Shown here: piece after piece, positions 43,659 to 54,400 of the stretch
Numbering within the stretch: the stretch's first letter is position 1
Layout: each line of letters starts with the position of its first letter
From: Lepisosteus oculatus
Taxonomy: Eukaryota; Chordata; Actinopteri; Semionotiformes; Lepisosteidae
Reading direction: 5' to 3'
NCBI RefSeq assembly: GCF_040954835.1
Contig: NC_090704.1
Coordinates: 44,334,979 to 44,398,978 of the forward strand
Length of the DNA stretch: 64,000 nt
The notes under the pieces: model-generated
The model's input: only the letters and a program-made list of their open reading frames with translations
The model's database searches: none
Told to the model about the DNA's origin: nothing
Made by a program: the position numbers and the translations under genes

Positions 43659-46600
43659 AGCCCGGAGGAGTTCTCCCCGAAAGCGGAAAGCGGAAAAACA
43701 GGAAGAGGAGCGTGTGCGTGATTCCCAGACTCCACCCCAGGGTGGCTGAGAAAAACCAATCTGATACTGAGAATGTTCGCCTTGACAGTGAACGCTGCAG
43801 TCTTGATGGAACTGTCATTAATATAAAAGTATATATAAAGAAAAACAATAAAAAAGAAAAAAAGTGTAGAGCACCAAAATCTAAGTTAAAATAAAAGACA
43901 AATTATTTTATCTCTAGGTTCCCACAGCTGCTTCTGCCGTCTCCTTTGTTTTTTTGTTTTGTCTTCTTTTGCGCATGTTTTAGTTACTTTAAACACACAA
44001 TCACACGCAAAAAAAGAAAAATCCTAACGCTGTTTAAAAATTGCCAGACGCAAATTTTAAAAGGAACTGGATGCCAGCGGGGCGCCACGTCTCCTCCATG
44101 TCAGAGACCAAAACTTCACCATTAGCATTTTTACATTGGCCTTGGACTCTTTAAATCAAAGTATATATAAATCTGTTTTTTTAAGAATATATATTTTTTG
44201 TGTTTGTCTGTTTCTTTCACCGTAGTTTGTTTTTTCTAATGTAAATTATGTTTGGATTTGTGTTAATCTTGTTAAAACCGTAGCAGCTCTGGGATCAGTC
44301 TGATTGGTTATAATTGGACTCTCTGACTGCTTTCATGCTATGTAGTATGATACTTCAGGTATAGCAATCCCCTTTTAAATTGTTCCTTCCCCTCTTAAAC
44401 CTTCAAAAAGTAAGACGGATTAGGATGGAGGTACCCCAAATACTTACAGAAAGGGTAGCAGAGTCCTTTCGTCATAGGAGGGGTGGTATCTGAAACAAGT
44501 ACAGTCCATTCAGAAGCTGCCCGCCATTTGGAAAATGTTTTTTACGGCTGTTTGCTGTAGGAGTATGAATGTGGGAGGCCCAGGGCCTTGGGAAAAAGTA
44601 AACAAGCTTAGAGAAGTGAAGCAGTTGGTTGCCAATTGGTTTTATAGACTAAATGATATGAGATGTATATGTACACATACGTGTGTGTATATATATGGTT
44701 TAAACAGAATTATCTGGAAAGAGTCAGGATAGAGCTGGCTTTGGAACAGTTTCAAAGGAGAAGGGGTCTTTCAGATTAAGATGGAATTGTTTTATCAATG
44801 TGTGTGTTGGTCTTAAAAGGTGTACGGTTGAGCACTTTTCTTTTTTTTGTCTTTCGTTTCTCTCTTTGATAGTGCCTTTTTCCATTTTTCCCCTCTTATG
44901 TTTGTGTCTTCAGGCCTCCTAGGTGATTTCCCCAGTCAGGACACCGTTGTAAATAACCTGTTCTCCCAGTTGTTGCATTTTGATGATCATGGAAAAATTA
45001 TTTCAGCGACTTTACCTTTTTATTATTTAAATGTTTTGCCATCTCTTTCCTAATGATACTTAATGTTTTCTTTTTTTTTTGCAATTAATAAAATAAAATG
45101 ATAAAAAAGGAACTTTTACTGATAGTGTTTTAGTCCAAGAGATGTCACTTAGTGGCACAGGATTATTTTTCATGCAGTATCAAAAGACTGTAGGCTCTTT
45201 TGTTTTTTTTTTCCCAACCAGTGGAGCCTGGAGAAGAAACAGTTGTATCTCTAGGTGTTTAAAATCTGAATGTATCAAGAGGGCTCTAGCTCTTGTAAAG
45301 CCAACTGCAACACAGTGACTCTGAATGCAGCTATTTTTTTTAATTTAAAGGGGTGCTGCATCAAAAACAGTGGTCTCGGTTACTTTTATCCATTACTGCA
45401 AAGAGTACAGTCTTGTGTTGTTACTCGTGTATTTTGTGTGGCCATATGTTTGTTTATGGTTTATCTCTCTAACAGTAATTAAGGCCAGGGGTGTCAATAC
45501 ATTCTCTTGATTTGGACTAATCTGAATAAAGAAATCGGACAAAACCTGTGTACTTTTTAAAGTATCTGCTTTCAATAAGGTCACTGTTGATTTCTTTGTA
45601 GGTGTTCCATTTGTTAAAATGTACATACTTTTGTTGGACAAAAACCCAACGTGTTCCTCTACAGCTGGTAACTTTAAACATTAAAGATACCAAGGCAAAA
45701 CCTTGTTGCTATTCTCAGATACACCTGAGCCATATGTACATCACATGAGCTGTTCCTGTTTTCGCGATTGTCTTTAATGAAATTTAATCTGAGTCGTCTG
45801 TATTTTAACTAAAAAAAAAGCATCCAATATTTGTTATTGCAATCATAAAACTGTGGTGATAATAGTAAAAAAAAATCTACACGTATGAAGGACATTCCTG
45901 TGTCCACATCATTTTAAAGTCCCTCCAGTATTCTTCGTTCTTTCATTGACAACGATTTGCGTTTGTAAGAATTGCAAAACACAGCATTCTTTTCTGTCTG
46001 TACCTGTATTATAGAAAAGCATTTTAAATGATCATCTAACATTCCTGCAGTGTTTGTGCATAGACCGCTTGCCCACTGTGCAGCATTTTTTCACATGGTT
46101 TCTATAAAGGGTTATGACTCGGTGCAAAGTGTACTGAGATGGTGCTCGGTATTTGAAGTATCTCGCATAAAAAGAGCTGACTGCAGTGGATTTATTAAAT
46201 TGTTGATAAATTAGTTACTGGTGCATTTGGTATTTTGTTTCTATGGTAAATCAGAACCTTGCAGTGAGTACTTTATCCCTCGGTTGTCTAAGGGAAGATT
46301 GTGAGCAATCTAAATTTAAAGCTTGAGCCAAAGCAACTTGGATTAATACTCTTTCTTCAAATTGCTGTGTTTTACCCATTTAATGTTTTTTTGTGATGTC
46401 AGAGAGCCTGTTTATGTGCAAACATTCCCTACAGTGTAAGAGTAAAATCAGCATGTTAATTCTGAGAATTTTGGTATCGGTTGGCACCAGTTACAGAAGA
46501 GCTCATTGGTCTGAACTAGAGTAGTGCTTCGAGGCCGAGAGCTCTTAAGGGTTACTTCAGCATGTGACAATGTCTGTGACAACGTGTACGTCTTGGACCT

Positions 46601-47800
46601 CACGGTCAGGGTTGCCATGGTGCAAAGGGAGGCTAGGATTTATCTGTTTTTGTTTTTTTAAGTAAACTTCTGGTACTGAGGAGAAGATGTCTAAGGACTG
46701 TTGCCCTGTCTTGGGTTAAATTGTCTCTCTTTTTCTTTAAGGAAGCTTCCAGTTGTTTTGAGTGCTTCTCTGGTTTGAATTAGGCTGAATTCTACTAAAT
46801 GTTTTTCCCGTTACTGCCTAGAATTCATAATGGACTTGACGAACTGCTGGTCTTTTCTCGATTGGAACTGCCTTGCACTTATCCCTACAAACAATTTAAA
46901 GACTGTGTTTCCCTCCACTCTACCCTGTTCAATGTAGCATTTAAAACTGTAGTTATGCAACTTGGAATTAAAAGAATTTTAAAAATATCAAAGGGTTCTT
47001 GTAAAATTCAGAAATCTGGGCTATTTTTTTAACTTAAAAGATTGTGTGGCGCTTTTCAAAAATGGTACTTTTTTTTTCTCCTGACCAAAATTATTTGCTC
47101 TTGGTGGACAGTGATGTATCCCAGAAGTTACCTCAGGCCTAAATGAGGAATCTGGGTGGACGTGAATGTTAGAGAGAGATGCTCATTTGTTTTCCATGTG
47201 CTCAAGCTTGCAGACCCCTTTGCAAAACTCAGAATCGAGAATTTAAAACCCTTTGTATAGTGCTAGATTGTACATTCAGAACTACTTCCCCTTCTGTATG
47301 TCGCTTGGGCTTTAAGATTCAAGTTGTTGTAATTTTTTTGTCAGTCTGCCTTCCTTCATGAACCTTTATTAAAACGTGACAACCTGTGGCGTACTTAAAA
47401 GTCCATAATTGTTCTTTTTCATTACTGTGTCTTTTGTCATCTTCTCCTGAATTGTGTTAACTAAAGTGACATATTACACCTAGACCATGTGATTGTTGAC
47501 TTTCTACTGGAGATGTATATAAGAAAGTCTCAAGAGACATTTCATGTACACATTAAAAATCAGTTTAAATGAAAAAATGTACTCATCCCTTTAATTCTGA
47601 TGCAGCATTTCAGTAGGTAGCAAATAACTGTGAATAATAAATACTGCTATGTAGCCTTCACTACTCATTTTACGGTTTTGATTGTGGGGCTGGGCTAATT
47701 TCTTACCTATAATTTGGATTGATAAATGCTGCTTTACGGCTGGTATTTGTAGTTTTGTTTTTCAGAATGTGGAATTAATAAATTGAAAAAAGGGTCCACA
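43659..47800 (+). other. grb2: GRB2 3' UTR and downstream A/T-rich DNA
   Basis: No coding sequence. The DNA is uniformly A/T-rich, T-tract-rich and free of recognised repeats, as expected of a long 3' UTR. Several AATAAA hexamers allow ends near 43.9, 45.1, 45.55 and 47.65-47.8 kb. The true end cannot be settled without transcripts; 45.1-45.6 kb best fits a UTR of about 1.5-2 kb. Confidence 0.5.
45087..45097 (+). terminator. grb2: Candidate GRB2 poly(A) signals (overlapping AATAAA pair)
   Basis: AATAAA at 45087-45092 and 45092-45097, after a T-rich stretch. Further AATAAA hexamers occur at 43890-43895, 45525-45530, 47636-47641 and 47777-47782. The choice among them is inference. Confidence 0.4.
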
Positions 47801-48009
47801 AGTAGTCTTTTATTAGTAAATGCATACACCAAAGCTGCAATTTCTGTCAAATCAAGATGGGTCATTCATTCTACAGATAATGCTAGATCGGGAGATATAA
47901 AATGCCTTGAGCTTTTAGTGCCTAGATCAACACATTAAAAGCCCACATTCTCCTGCTCTTCACGGTCTATTCCTAATTTGAACATGGACTTCATTCCTTG
48001 GCTTGGTAG

Positions 48010-48210
48010 TGTGTTGGTCAGCTCTATGCATCTAGGGTCCCGGGTTTTATTTCCAGCTGGAGGTGTCTGTGTGGAGTCTGCATGTTCTGTCCAGATTCAC
48101 ATCCATTTTTGCAAGATGCTGTGGTTCACTCCCCAATCCCTTGCCCAAGGACTTCCAAGTGGTTTCAGTGGGAATCTTCCCCAGTGACGCTACCTTGCTT
48201 GTGATGTCAA
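48010..48210 (+). repeat. tRNA-headed SINE family fragment, diverged
   Basis: GGTCCCGGGTTTTATTTCC (B-box-like) followed by GTGTGGAGTCTGCATGTTCT resembles the head-to-body junction seen on the minus strand at 51599-51923. The rest has diverged, so the boundaries are approximate. Confidence 0.45.
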
Positions 48211-49195
48211 GCTGATGTAAGTTTCCTTTTCTGTAGCCAATAACTGCCATTTTAATTTTTCATGTTCCGGCAGACTAATTCATTATTTTTTTTTATACTT
48301 AAACTTTTAAAACCTTAACCATTGTTTATAAAGAGCAACATACTCCAGCAAGACATCACGCATTAGATTTCGCATTTTAACCGTGTCATCGATTAGAAAT
48401 GCTTCCTGAGGCATTGTGGTGCATTGTGGTCCATCGTTTGGTTGAACTGCACAGTCCCTGCCATATCTTTTTTTCTTAAAACAAAATACCATCGTTTTCT
48501 ATCCACGTCTGTATGCGAGTTTACTCACGTCTGTTTTCAGCACATCCAGGGTTAGGGGTGCTAACATTGTTATGCTACTCGTCTCACTGAGGTGCCTCGC
48601 GTTGACACCCAAATCATTTCGGTCAGCAGAATAGAGAAAATACTCTTTCCGCCCATTCCCCTTGGACAACGACACAGCGAGCCACAGCTGCAAGCCCAGA
48701 TGTGCTGCACTTAAACAACACTCTCCGGGAGTGACTGTGGTCTGAAACAACCGGCCCTGTTTGTTGTCTAAACCGATTCCCTTGGGATTATCCAGGAAGA
48801 GGATGGACCAGATTTGGGGAGTGTGTGTGTGCGTCTAGGGAGAGGGGATGTTCACTTCGCTACCACCAGTCCAAAAAAAAAAAAAGATGGGACAAAAGTC
48901 TTAAAGCAGTTCTCGCTCTTTCTTCCACGGTCTAAACTACTCAGAACTATCGAAAAGTGAATTCCTTAACCGTTAAAATCGCTTTCAGGCACAAATGCAA
49001 CAATTCAGATAATACGATTCACGGGCTGGAGGGTGTAAAAACCCTTCGAGTGAAAATTGCGCAATTTTGCTTTAAAGATCGAGCAGAAATCGTTAAAAAA
49101 TGAACGGGACAAGCGTTATGCTGGGAACGTGAATAATTGTCGCCCTCTGGTGGTATTTTTTTGGACCAGTAAAGTTTAGTAACCACACTCCAGGG

Positions 49196-49330
49196 ACAGG
49201 CGTGCTGGGACACTGGCCCTGGTGCGAGTGTGACTGCCCTGTGATGGACTGGCGTCCCGTCCCGGATCTATCCCGCCTTGCGCCTGTTGGATGAAGGGGT
49301 TAGAGGATGGACGGATGAGAAGGGTTGAAA
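49196..49330 (+). repeat. tRNA-headed SINE family 3' fragment
   Basis: Contains CCCTGTGATGGACTGGCGTC followed by CCGGATCTATCCCGCCTTGC and ends in GGATGGACGGATGAG, a typical 3' end of this dispersed fish SINE. The 5' part is absent. Confidence 0.6.
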
Positions 49331-49767
49331 AGGACGGGGAAGGTGCCCCTGCATCTCGCTTGAGTGGTATTTTACCATCTAAGTGAATCTCCATTTTCGT
49401 CCCGTCTTTTCTTTAAAGTGCCCAGAATGTCGGACTCCACCGCGTTGCTGAGACGCCTTTTCCACGGGGAAACGTTTCCTCTTCTTTTAATTTCTTTTAA
49501 CTTTCCAGTTGTGACCCTGCATAATTATTTTGCTACTGCGTCTGGGACAGGCCCCTAGTTTAATCCCGCCTGTAAGCCCTATGAATCCTATAGTGTGTCA
49601 TTGAATCAAAGCTCAAGAGAAGAGAAATCAGACTTGTTCTAGACCCGAGCTGCCTGCGGGTTTACCTTAGTACTAAACTACATCCACAGGTTACTGGCTT
49701 ACCAGCAACGATTTAACAAGGTTTCCCAGCTCTGCAGATGCTGCAGCTGCCATAAAGAGTTCTCCAG

Positions 49768-49823
<56 letters not shown>

Positions 49824-50195
49824 GATTTTATTGTATATAGCGCCTTTAAAAGTGGCTTCCCAAAGCGCTTTAAACAAAGAAAAGTATAAAACAGTGAGAG
49901 GATATCTCTGTCACACCGTTACAATGAGGGTTTGAATACAGTGGGAGAGCAAATTATTATTATTATTATAGAGAGAACCAGTTCATTAAAAGCCCTTCTA
50001 AAGAAGACGTTTTGAGTGTGGATTTGAACGTGCGCAGGGAAGGTGGCTCTCTGATATCCCTGGGGATAGATTTCCAGATTTCACCCATATTATGCAGACG
50101 GGCTTGGGGACAGACAGGAAACTAGAATTAGACGGATGGAGGTGCGAGGTGGGGAATAGGATGATAGTAACTCAGTCAAGTATTGCGGTGCCCAA
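49768..50195 (-). mobile_element. L2-type LINE 3' fragment (copy B) with (TAA)n tail
   Basis: Begins with about seventeen TAA units (the tail of a minus-strand insertion). AGCGCCTTTAAAAGTGGCTT follows, and then degraded sequence for the end of the RT protein that parallels 28045-28480 (copy A). Several stops and a small internal ATT repeat (about 49954-49968) show it is inactive. It ends about 180 bp before the SLC25A19 promoter. Confidence 0.8.
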
Positions 50196-50369
50196 TTTAT
50201 TCCCTTTCATTACTCATTACGTTTCTTTAGGGTTTTTTTTTAAATAAATAAATCCGGTAACTGACGTGTGTTACCCAATCTGTTTTTCTTCCCACATTCC
50301 TTTCCCTGATAAATTAAACGATTTCTATCCCTATCCGCCAGGACACTCTACCGACCTAGAGTCGGGACG

Positions 50370-50730
50370 AACTGCGCATGCGCCGCTCTCCCTCGCTCCC
50401 GGCCACCCTGCGTGACGTCGGCGCACCACCCTCCTGGCCTGGTGCGATTGGCCGAGAGCCTTGACAAGCCCTCGGTAGCGAGCCATCCCATTGGGTACTG
50501 AGGTCGAGCAGCGCTGTCAGTTAAACAGAAGGCGGAACCTCGCCAAGCAGGAGGGGGTGGACAGGAGTAGCCGTGTGCTGTAATGTCACATTTAACCAGC
50601 GCTGTCCCAGCGTTAAGCGGTCCTTCACGGTGGTTATGTTTTATCTGACTATTTATGTATTTTTAAAAGGAAGTTGGCATTGTTCGGGGTTTGAATTGCG
50701 TATGTTCCCGAAGCTGCCGCCGCGGTTTAG
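50370..50730 (+). promoter_or_regulatory. slc25a19: SLC25A19 promoter and candidate non-coding exon 1
   Basis: A CpG-rich block with a palindromic NRF1-type site (TGCGCATGCGCC, 50373-50384), a CRE-like TGACGTCG (50413-50420) and two ATTGG boxes (50447-50451 and 50490-50494), with no TATA box. A strong donor, GTGAGT at 50731-50736, would end a 5' non-coding exon at 50730 that splices to the ATG exon at 51280. NRF1 control is common for nuclear genes of mitochondrial proteins. The transcription start is inferred. Confidence 0.55.
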
Positions 50731-51279
50731 GTGAGTCCGACTTTGTGGTTTACGGCATCCGCTCAATTCTAGTGTGTTAAACTGCACAAGAAGTTTAACT
50801 GATTTTTATGCGTGCCAAGGCAGTGTTAGTTTTTTTGCCTTTGTTCGGGGGCAGCTGGCTGTGTAATTTCGCGAGTCTGATACAAGAGCAGGATGTCGTG
50901 TCCGCCAATGTCAAACGCACGCCGGACGGCAATGTGCTGTGACCTAGTCCTCACATTTCTTAAAGTGCTCCTTTGAAACCGACTGACGACAGCTCGTCTG
51001 GCTCTCTTTTCGCTTTCATAGCTCCTGTTGTCAGTAGATGGATTCATTGTCCATATGATTTACCCATTTACCGTCAAGATCTTTCTCATAATAACACACC
51101 TTAATTTAAATCCCGCTTTTGAAAGTAGCTTCTCAAAACGCTTTACAGTAAGAAAAACACCTGTCGAGGTGTAATGTTTGCGAAATTCATTTATCTTCCT
51201 CTACGGCTTACTGACTTTGAACCTTATGGGAATCTCTTTCTGTGCCTTGTCCCTGTGTTGTGTGTGTGTGTTTTCTCAG
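50731..51279 (+). other. slc25a19: Candidate first intron of SLC25A19
   Basis: Runs from the GTGAGT donor to the TTTTCTCAG acceptor at 51279. Contains a worn L2-type tail (about 51085-51160, minus) with GAAAGTAGCTTCTCAAAACG. Confidence 0.5.
51085..51160 (-). repeat. L2-type LINE tail, diverged (copy D)
   Basis: Shares the CGCTTTTGAAAGTAGCTTCT, CAAAACGCTTTACAG order with the tails at 28050-28100 and 49828-49875. Older and partial. Confidence 0.5.
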
Positions 51280-51294
51280 GGGACCCGTGCAGTT

Positions 51295-51426
51295 ATGGTG
51301 GGGTATGACCCTGGGGCGCAGGGAGCGACGCTCTCCACAGAGGAGGTGATGCTGGCCGGTTCTCTGGCCGGCATGGTGACCAGAGCTCTGATCAGCCCCT
51401 TGGATGTTGTCAAAATCCGATTCCAG
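51295..51426 (+). CDS. slc25a19: SLC25A19 coding exon 1 (residues 1-44)
   Basis: The acceptor ends at 51279 and the ATG is 15 bases into the exon. Encodes [10 protein letters not shown] through [10 protein letters not shown], which is TM1 and the first carrier signature. Phase 0 donor CAG|GTGTGC. Confidence 0.93.
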
Positions 51427-54400
51427 GTGTGCTCTGAGGACATGTGGGCAGCTGTTGTGGGGGCTTCAGTTCGTTGTCTTGCAGATGTTGTACGAGGAGG
51501 AGGGCAAGGACCGGGAGATTTGTACAATCTTTTCAAAGGTTGTACTTGTGTTGGTGGGAGGAACACGGTACAGCACATCACACCCCTTTAAAACACTTCA
51601 TCCATTTTTTTAACGAATGTATCCAGGACTTGGGGAGCCGGAGCCTATCCTGGCAGGCAATGGGAGTCAGGCAGGGTACACCCTGGATGGGACGCCAGTC
51701 CATGACAGTGCACGCAAAGACACAGGCGCAAACGTTAACACACTCACACCAGGGCCGGTTTCCCCAGAGACCATTGAACCTACCAGCATGTCTTTGTGAG
51801 GGAACCCACGTGAACATGGCGAGAACATACAAACTCCATGCAGATAGCAGCACCGTAATTGAACCCAGGACCCCAACGCTGCTGTGAGGCAGGAATGCTA
51901 ACTACTGCGCCACCGTGCTGCCTGCAAAACATTTCATGCTTTACAAAAGTAAAAAAAAAGGATTTAAGTACACAATGAAAATAGTATGCCAAACATGAAC
52001 GTTTACATTTCATTTGGATTTATTCCAAGTATAAATCTCCTGACGGCAACAATTAGGCAGCGTCTTTGAAAGCACCAGCACCCTGCAAGTAGTTTGTTTT
52101 GTAGCAGGAGGCTCTTCGGGCGCTCGAGCAACAGCTCCTCAGTGAAGCTCGAAAGGAACGTGTCCTGAACTCTGCCATTTCAGTCATTCGGCATGCTTAA
52201 CTGCTCTATTAAGAGATTCTTCCCAGGTGGACGAGCTTGCGTTGTCAGTGAGTGAGTGAGTCACTGGGCCCCACCCCAACCCACAGGGAAGCAAAGAGAA
52301 TAAGGCAGCCAAGCAGCCACAGTTAGAGATGCCCACAGTCTAACAGACACTCTCCTCCGGGAATCAGTTTGCAGGATAATCGCTCATTTATATAGGGCTC
52401 TGCCCGGTTTTCCTATCACATTAGCCGAAAAGATGAGTATTTTTACCCGCAGTAAAACTTGTAAATACATTTCAGGGAGTTTAATAGCCCTTCAAGGTTC
52501 TGCCTTGTTACTGCCATCACTCTGCCTTGAAGGTAGGTACTGAGTGTCCCGGAGCAGTGCTGAAGGCGAGGTCTGAGATTTCGGGATGCCGCGAAGGGAG
52601 CTTTTTCAGCGATGGCTGTCTCTGTGCCCGGTCTTGCAGCTGCAGATCGAGAAGGTGTCGGCGCGGTCTCCCCAGGGGAAGTACCACGGCCTGTGGCAGG
52701 CCTGCCAGCGCATCCGCGCGGAGGAGGGCCTGCGGGCTTTCTGGAAGGGCCACATCCCCGCCCAGCTCCTCTCCATCGGCTTCGGGGCCGTGCAGGTGTG
52801 CTGCCGTGCTCTCTCACCTGCTTTCTCCCCGTCGCAGGTCCCTTCTCGCACTCTCGTTTCAGGGGCTCCAGGCCCCCCCCGCTCTTCCTCTCTCCCTCCA
52901 CTCCTCCCTCTGCTTCTGGGAGGTTTCAAAGGAACACGAGAACAGGTTCGGGTACGAGGAGGCTGTTGCGCCCGTCTAGCCTGCCTGGATGTTTACTAGC
53001 TAATGAATCCGAAGATCTCATCCAGCCCTTTCTTTGAATACACCCAGGGTTCGGCTTCAGCCTCATAGCTTGGTAGCTTGTTCCATACTCCCGCAACCTT
53101 TTGGGTAAAGTAATGCTGCCTGTTTTTGGTTTTACATGCATTTACACCAGCAGCCATATCGCCCTGCAGCTCACAGCTGGCAGCCCACTGAAGCTCAGCA
53201 GGTGTGAGCCTGATGGGAGACCTCCTGGGAAAAACTAAGGTTGCTGCTGGAAGAGGTGTTAGTGGGGCCAGCAGGGGGCGCTCACCCTGCAGTCTATGTG
53301 GGTCCTAATGGCCCAGTATAGCGACGGGGACACTATACTGTAAAAAGGTGCCGTCCTTCAGATGAGACGTAAAACCAAGGTCCTGACACCCTGTGGTCAT
53401 TAAAAATACCAGGGTGAGTAGGGGTGTAACCTTACCAATCATGGCCTGCTATTAATCCCTGTCTATGAACTGGCTTCATCACTCTGCTCTCCTCCCCACT
53501 GAGAGCTGGTGTGTGGGGAGAGTACTGGTGCACTATGGCTGCCAGGTGGGAGTAACACACAGTGGTCGTGGAGAAGAGTCCCCATTACCTGGAATTGTAT
53601 TTCATTATTATTATTTCCACTACACAACTGGTCTCAGATTGGTCCGCTCTGCACTCTGTGTCCAGCTACTGTGTGCCCCTTTCTCTCCTTCACTCTGTTC
53701 ATTTCCTTTCTCATTTGCTGCCTGTAATCCTTGCTGAGATTCTCCTTTTCCTCTGCAGTGGAAAGTTCAGACATATAGTGTCAATTATATCACTGCTATA
53801 CGTGGAAAAAAAAACTAAACAAAACATGGTGAGTTATTGAATTGAGAAAGAAGGGTGACCGAGACGGTTTGTCCCGTTTTATCCTGTTTCCTCAGTTCGC
53901 CAGTTTTGAGTTCCTGACGGAGTTTGTGCACAAGGCCACCCCCTACAACAGCAGGACGGCAGGGGTGCACTTCGTGTGCGGGGGGCTCGCAGCCTGCTCG
54001 GCCACTGTGGCCTGCCAGCCCCTGGACACCCTCCGCACGCGTTTCGCAGCTCAGGGAGAGCCCAAGGTGAGGGCTGACAGCTCAGACCGAGGCACCAGAG
54101 ACAGAGCACTTCGCTGGTCACGATGTGTCTGGGCTCATACCTCCCAAAGCAGGAGAAAGAACAGGCCATACTGCTTTGTTATTTGTTATTTAATCCTTTC
54201 ATTTTTATTCACATATAGATTCGGCCCCTGTACCTTCATTTATTACCTCTGATGTTGACCATTTGCATGGGTCATACATATGTTGTGTTATTGGCGTGTG
54301 TGCCTTTAGGCTAAGTTAAAGCACCTTTTGTCTGCTGTGTTCCAGTTCACCTTGGGGTTTTGTTGTTTTGAAGGTGTACCATAACCTGAGGCATGCCCTG

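Larger units (their letters stand above)
47801..49767. other. Intergenic region between GRB2 and SLC25A19
   Basis: No gene seen. Contains two SINE-like fragments (about 48010-48210 and 49196-49330) and ordinary unique DNA. Short frames at 48307-48750 on the minus strand have no recognisable product. Confidence 0.5.

Noticed and set aside
49771-49823. (TAA)n repeat as a CRISPR-like or regulatory array
   Set aside because: Pure trinucleotide tail of an L2 insertion; no spacers.
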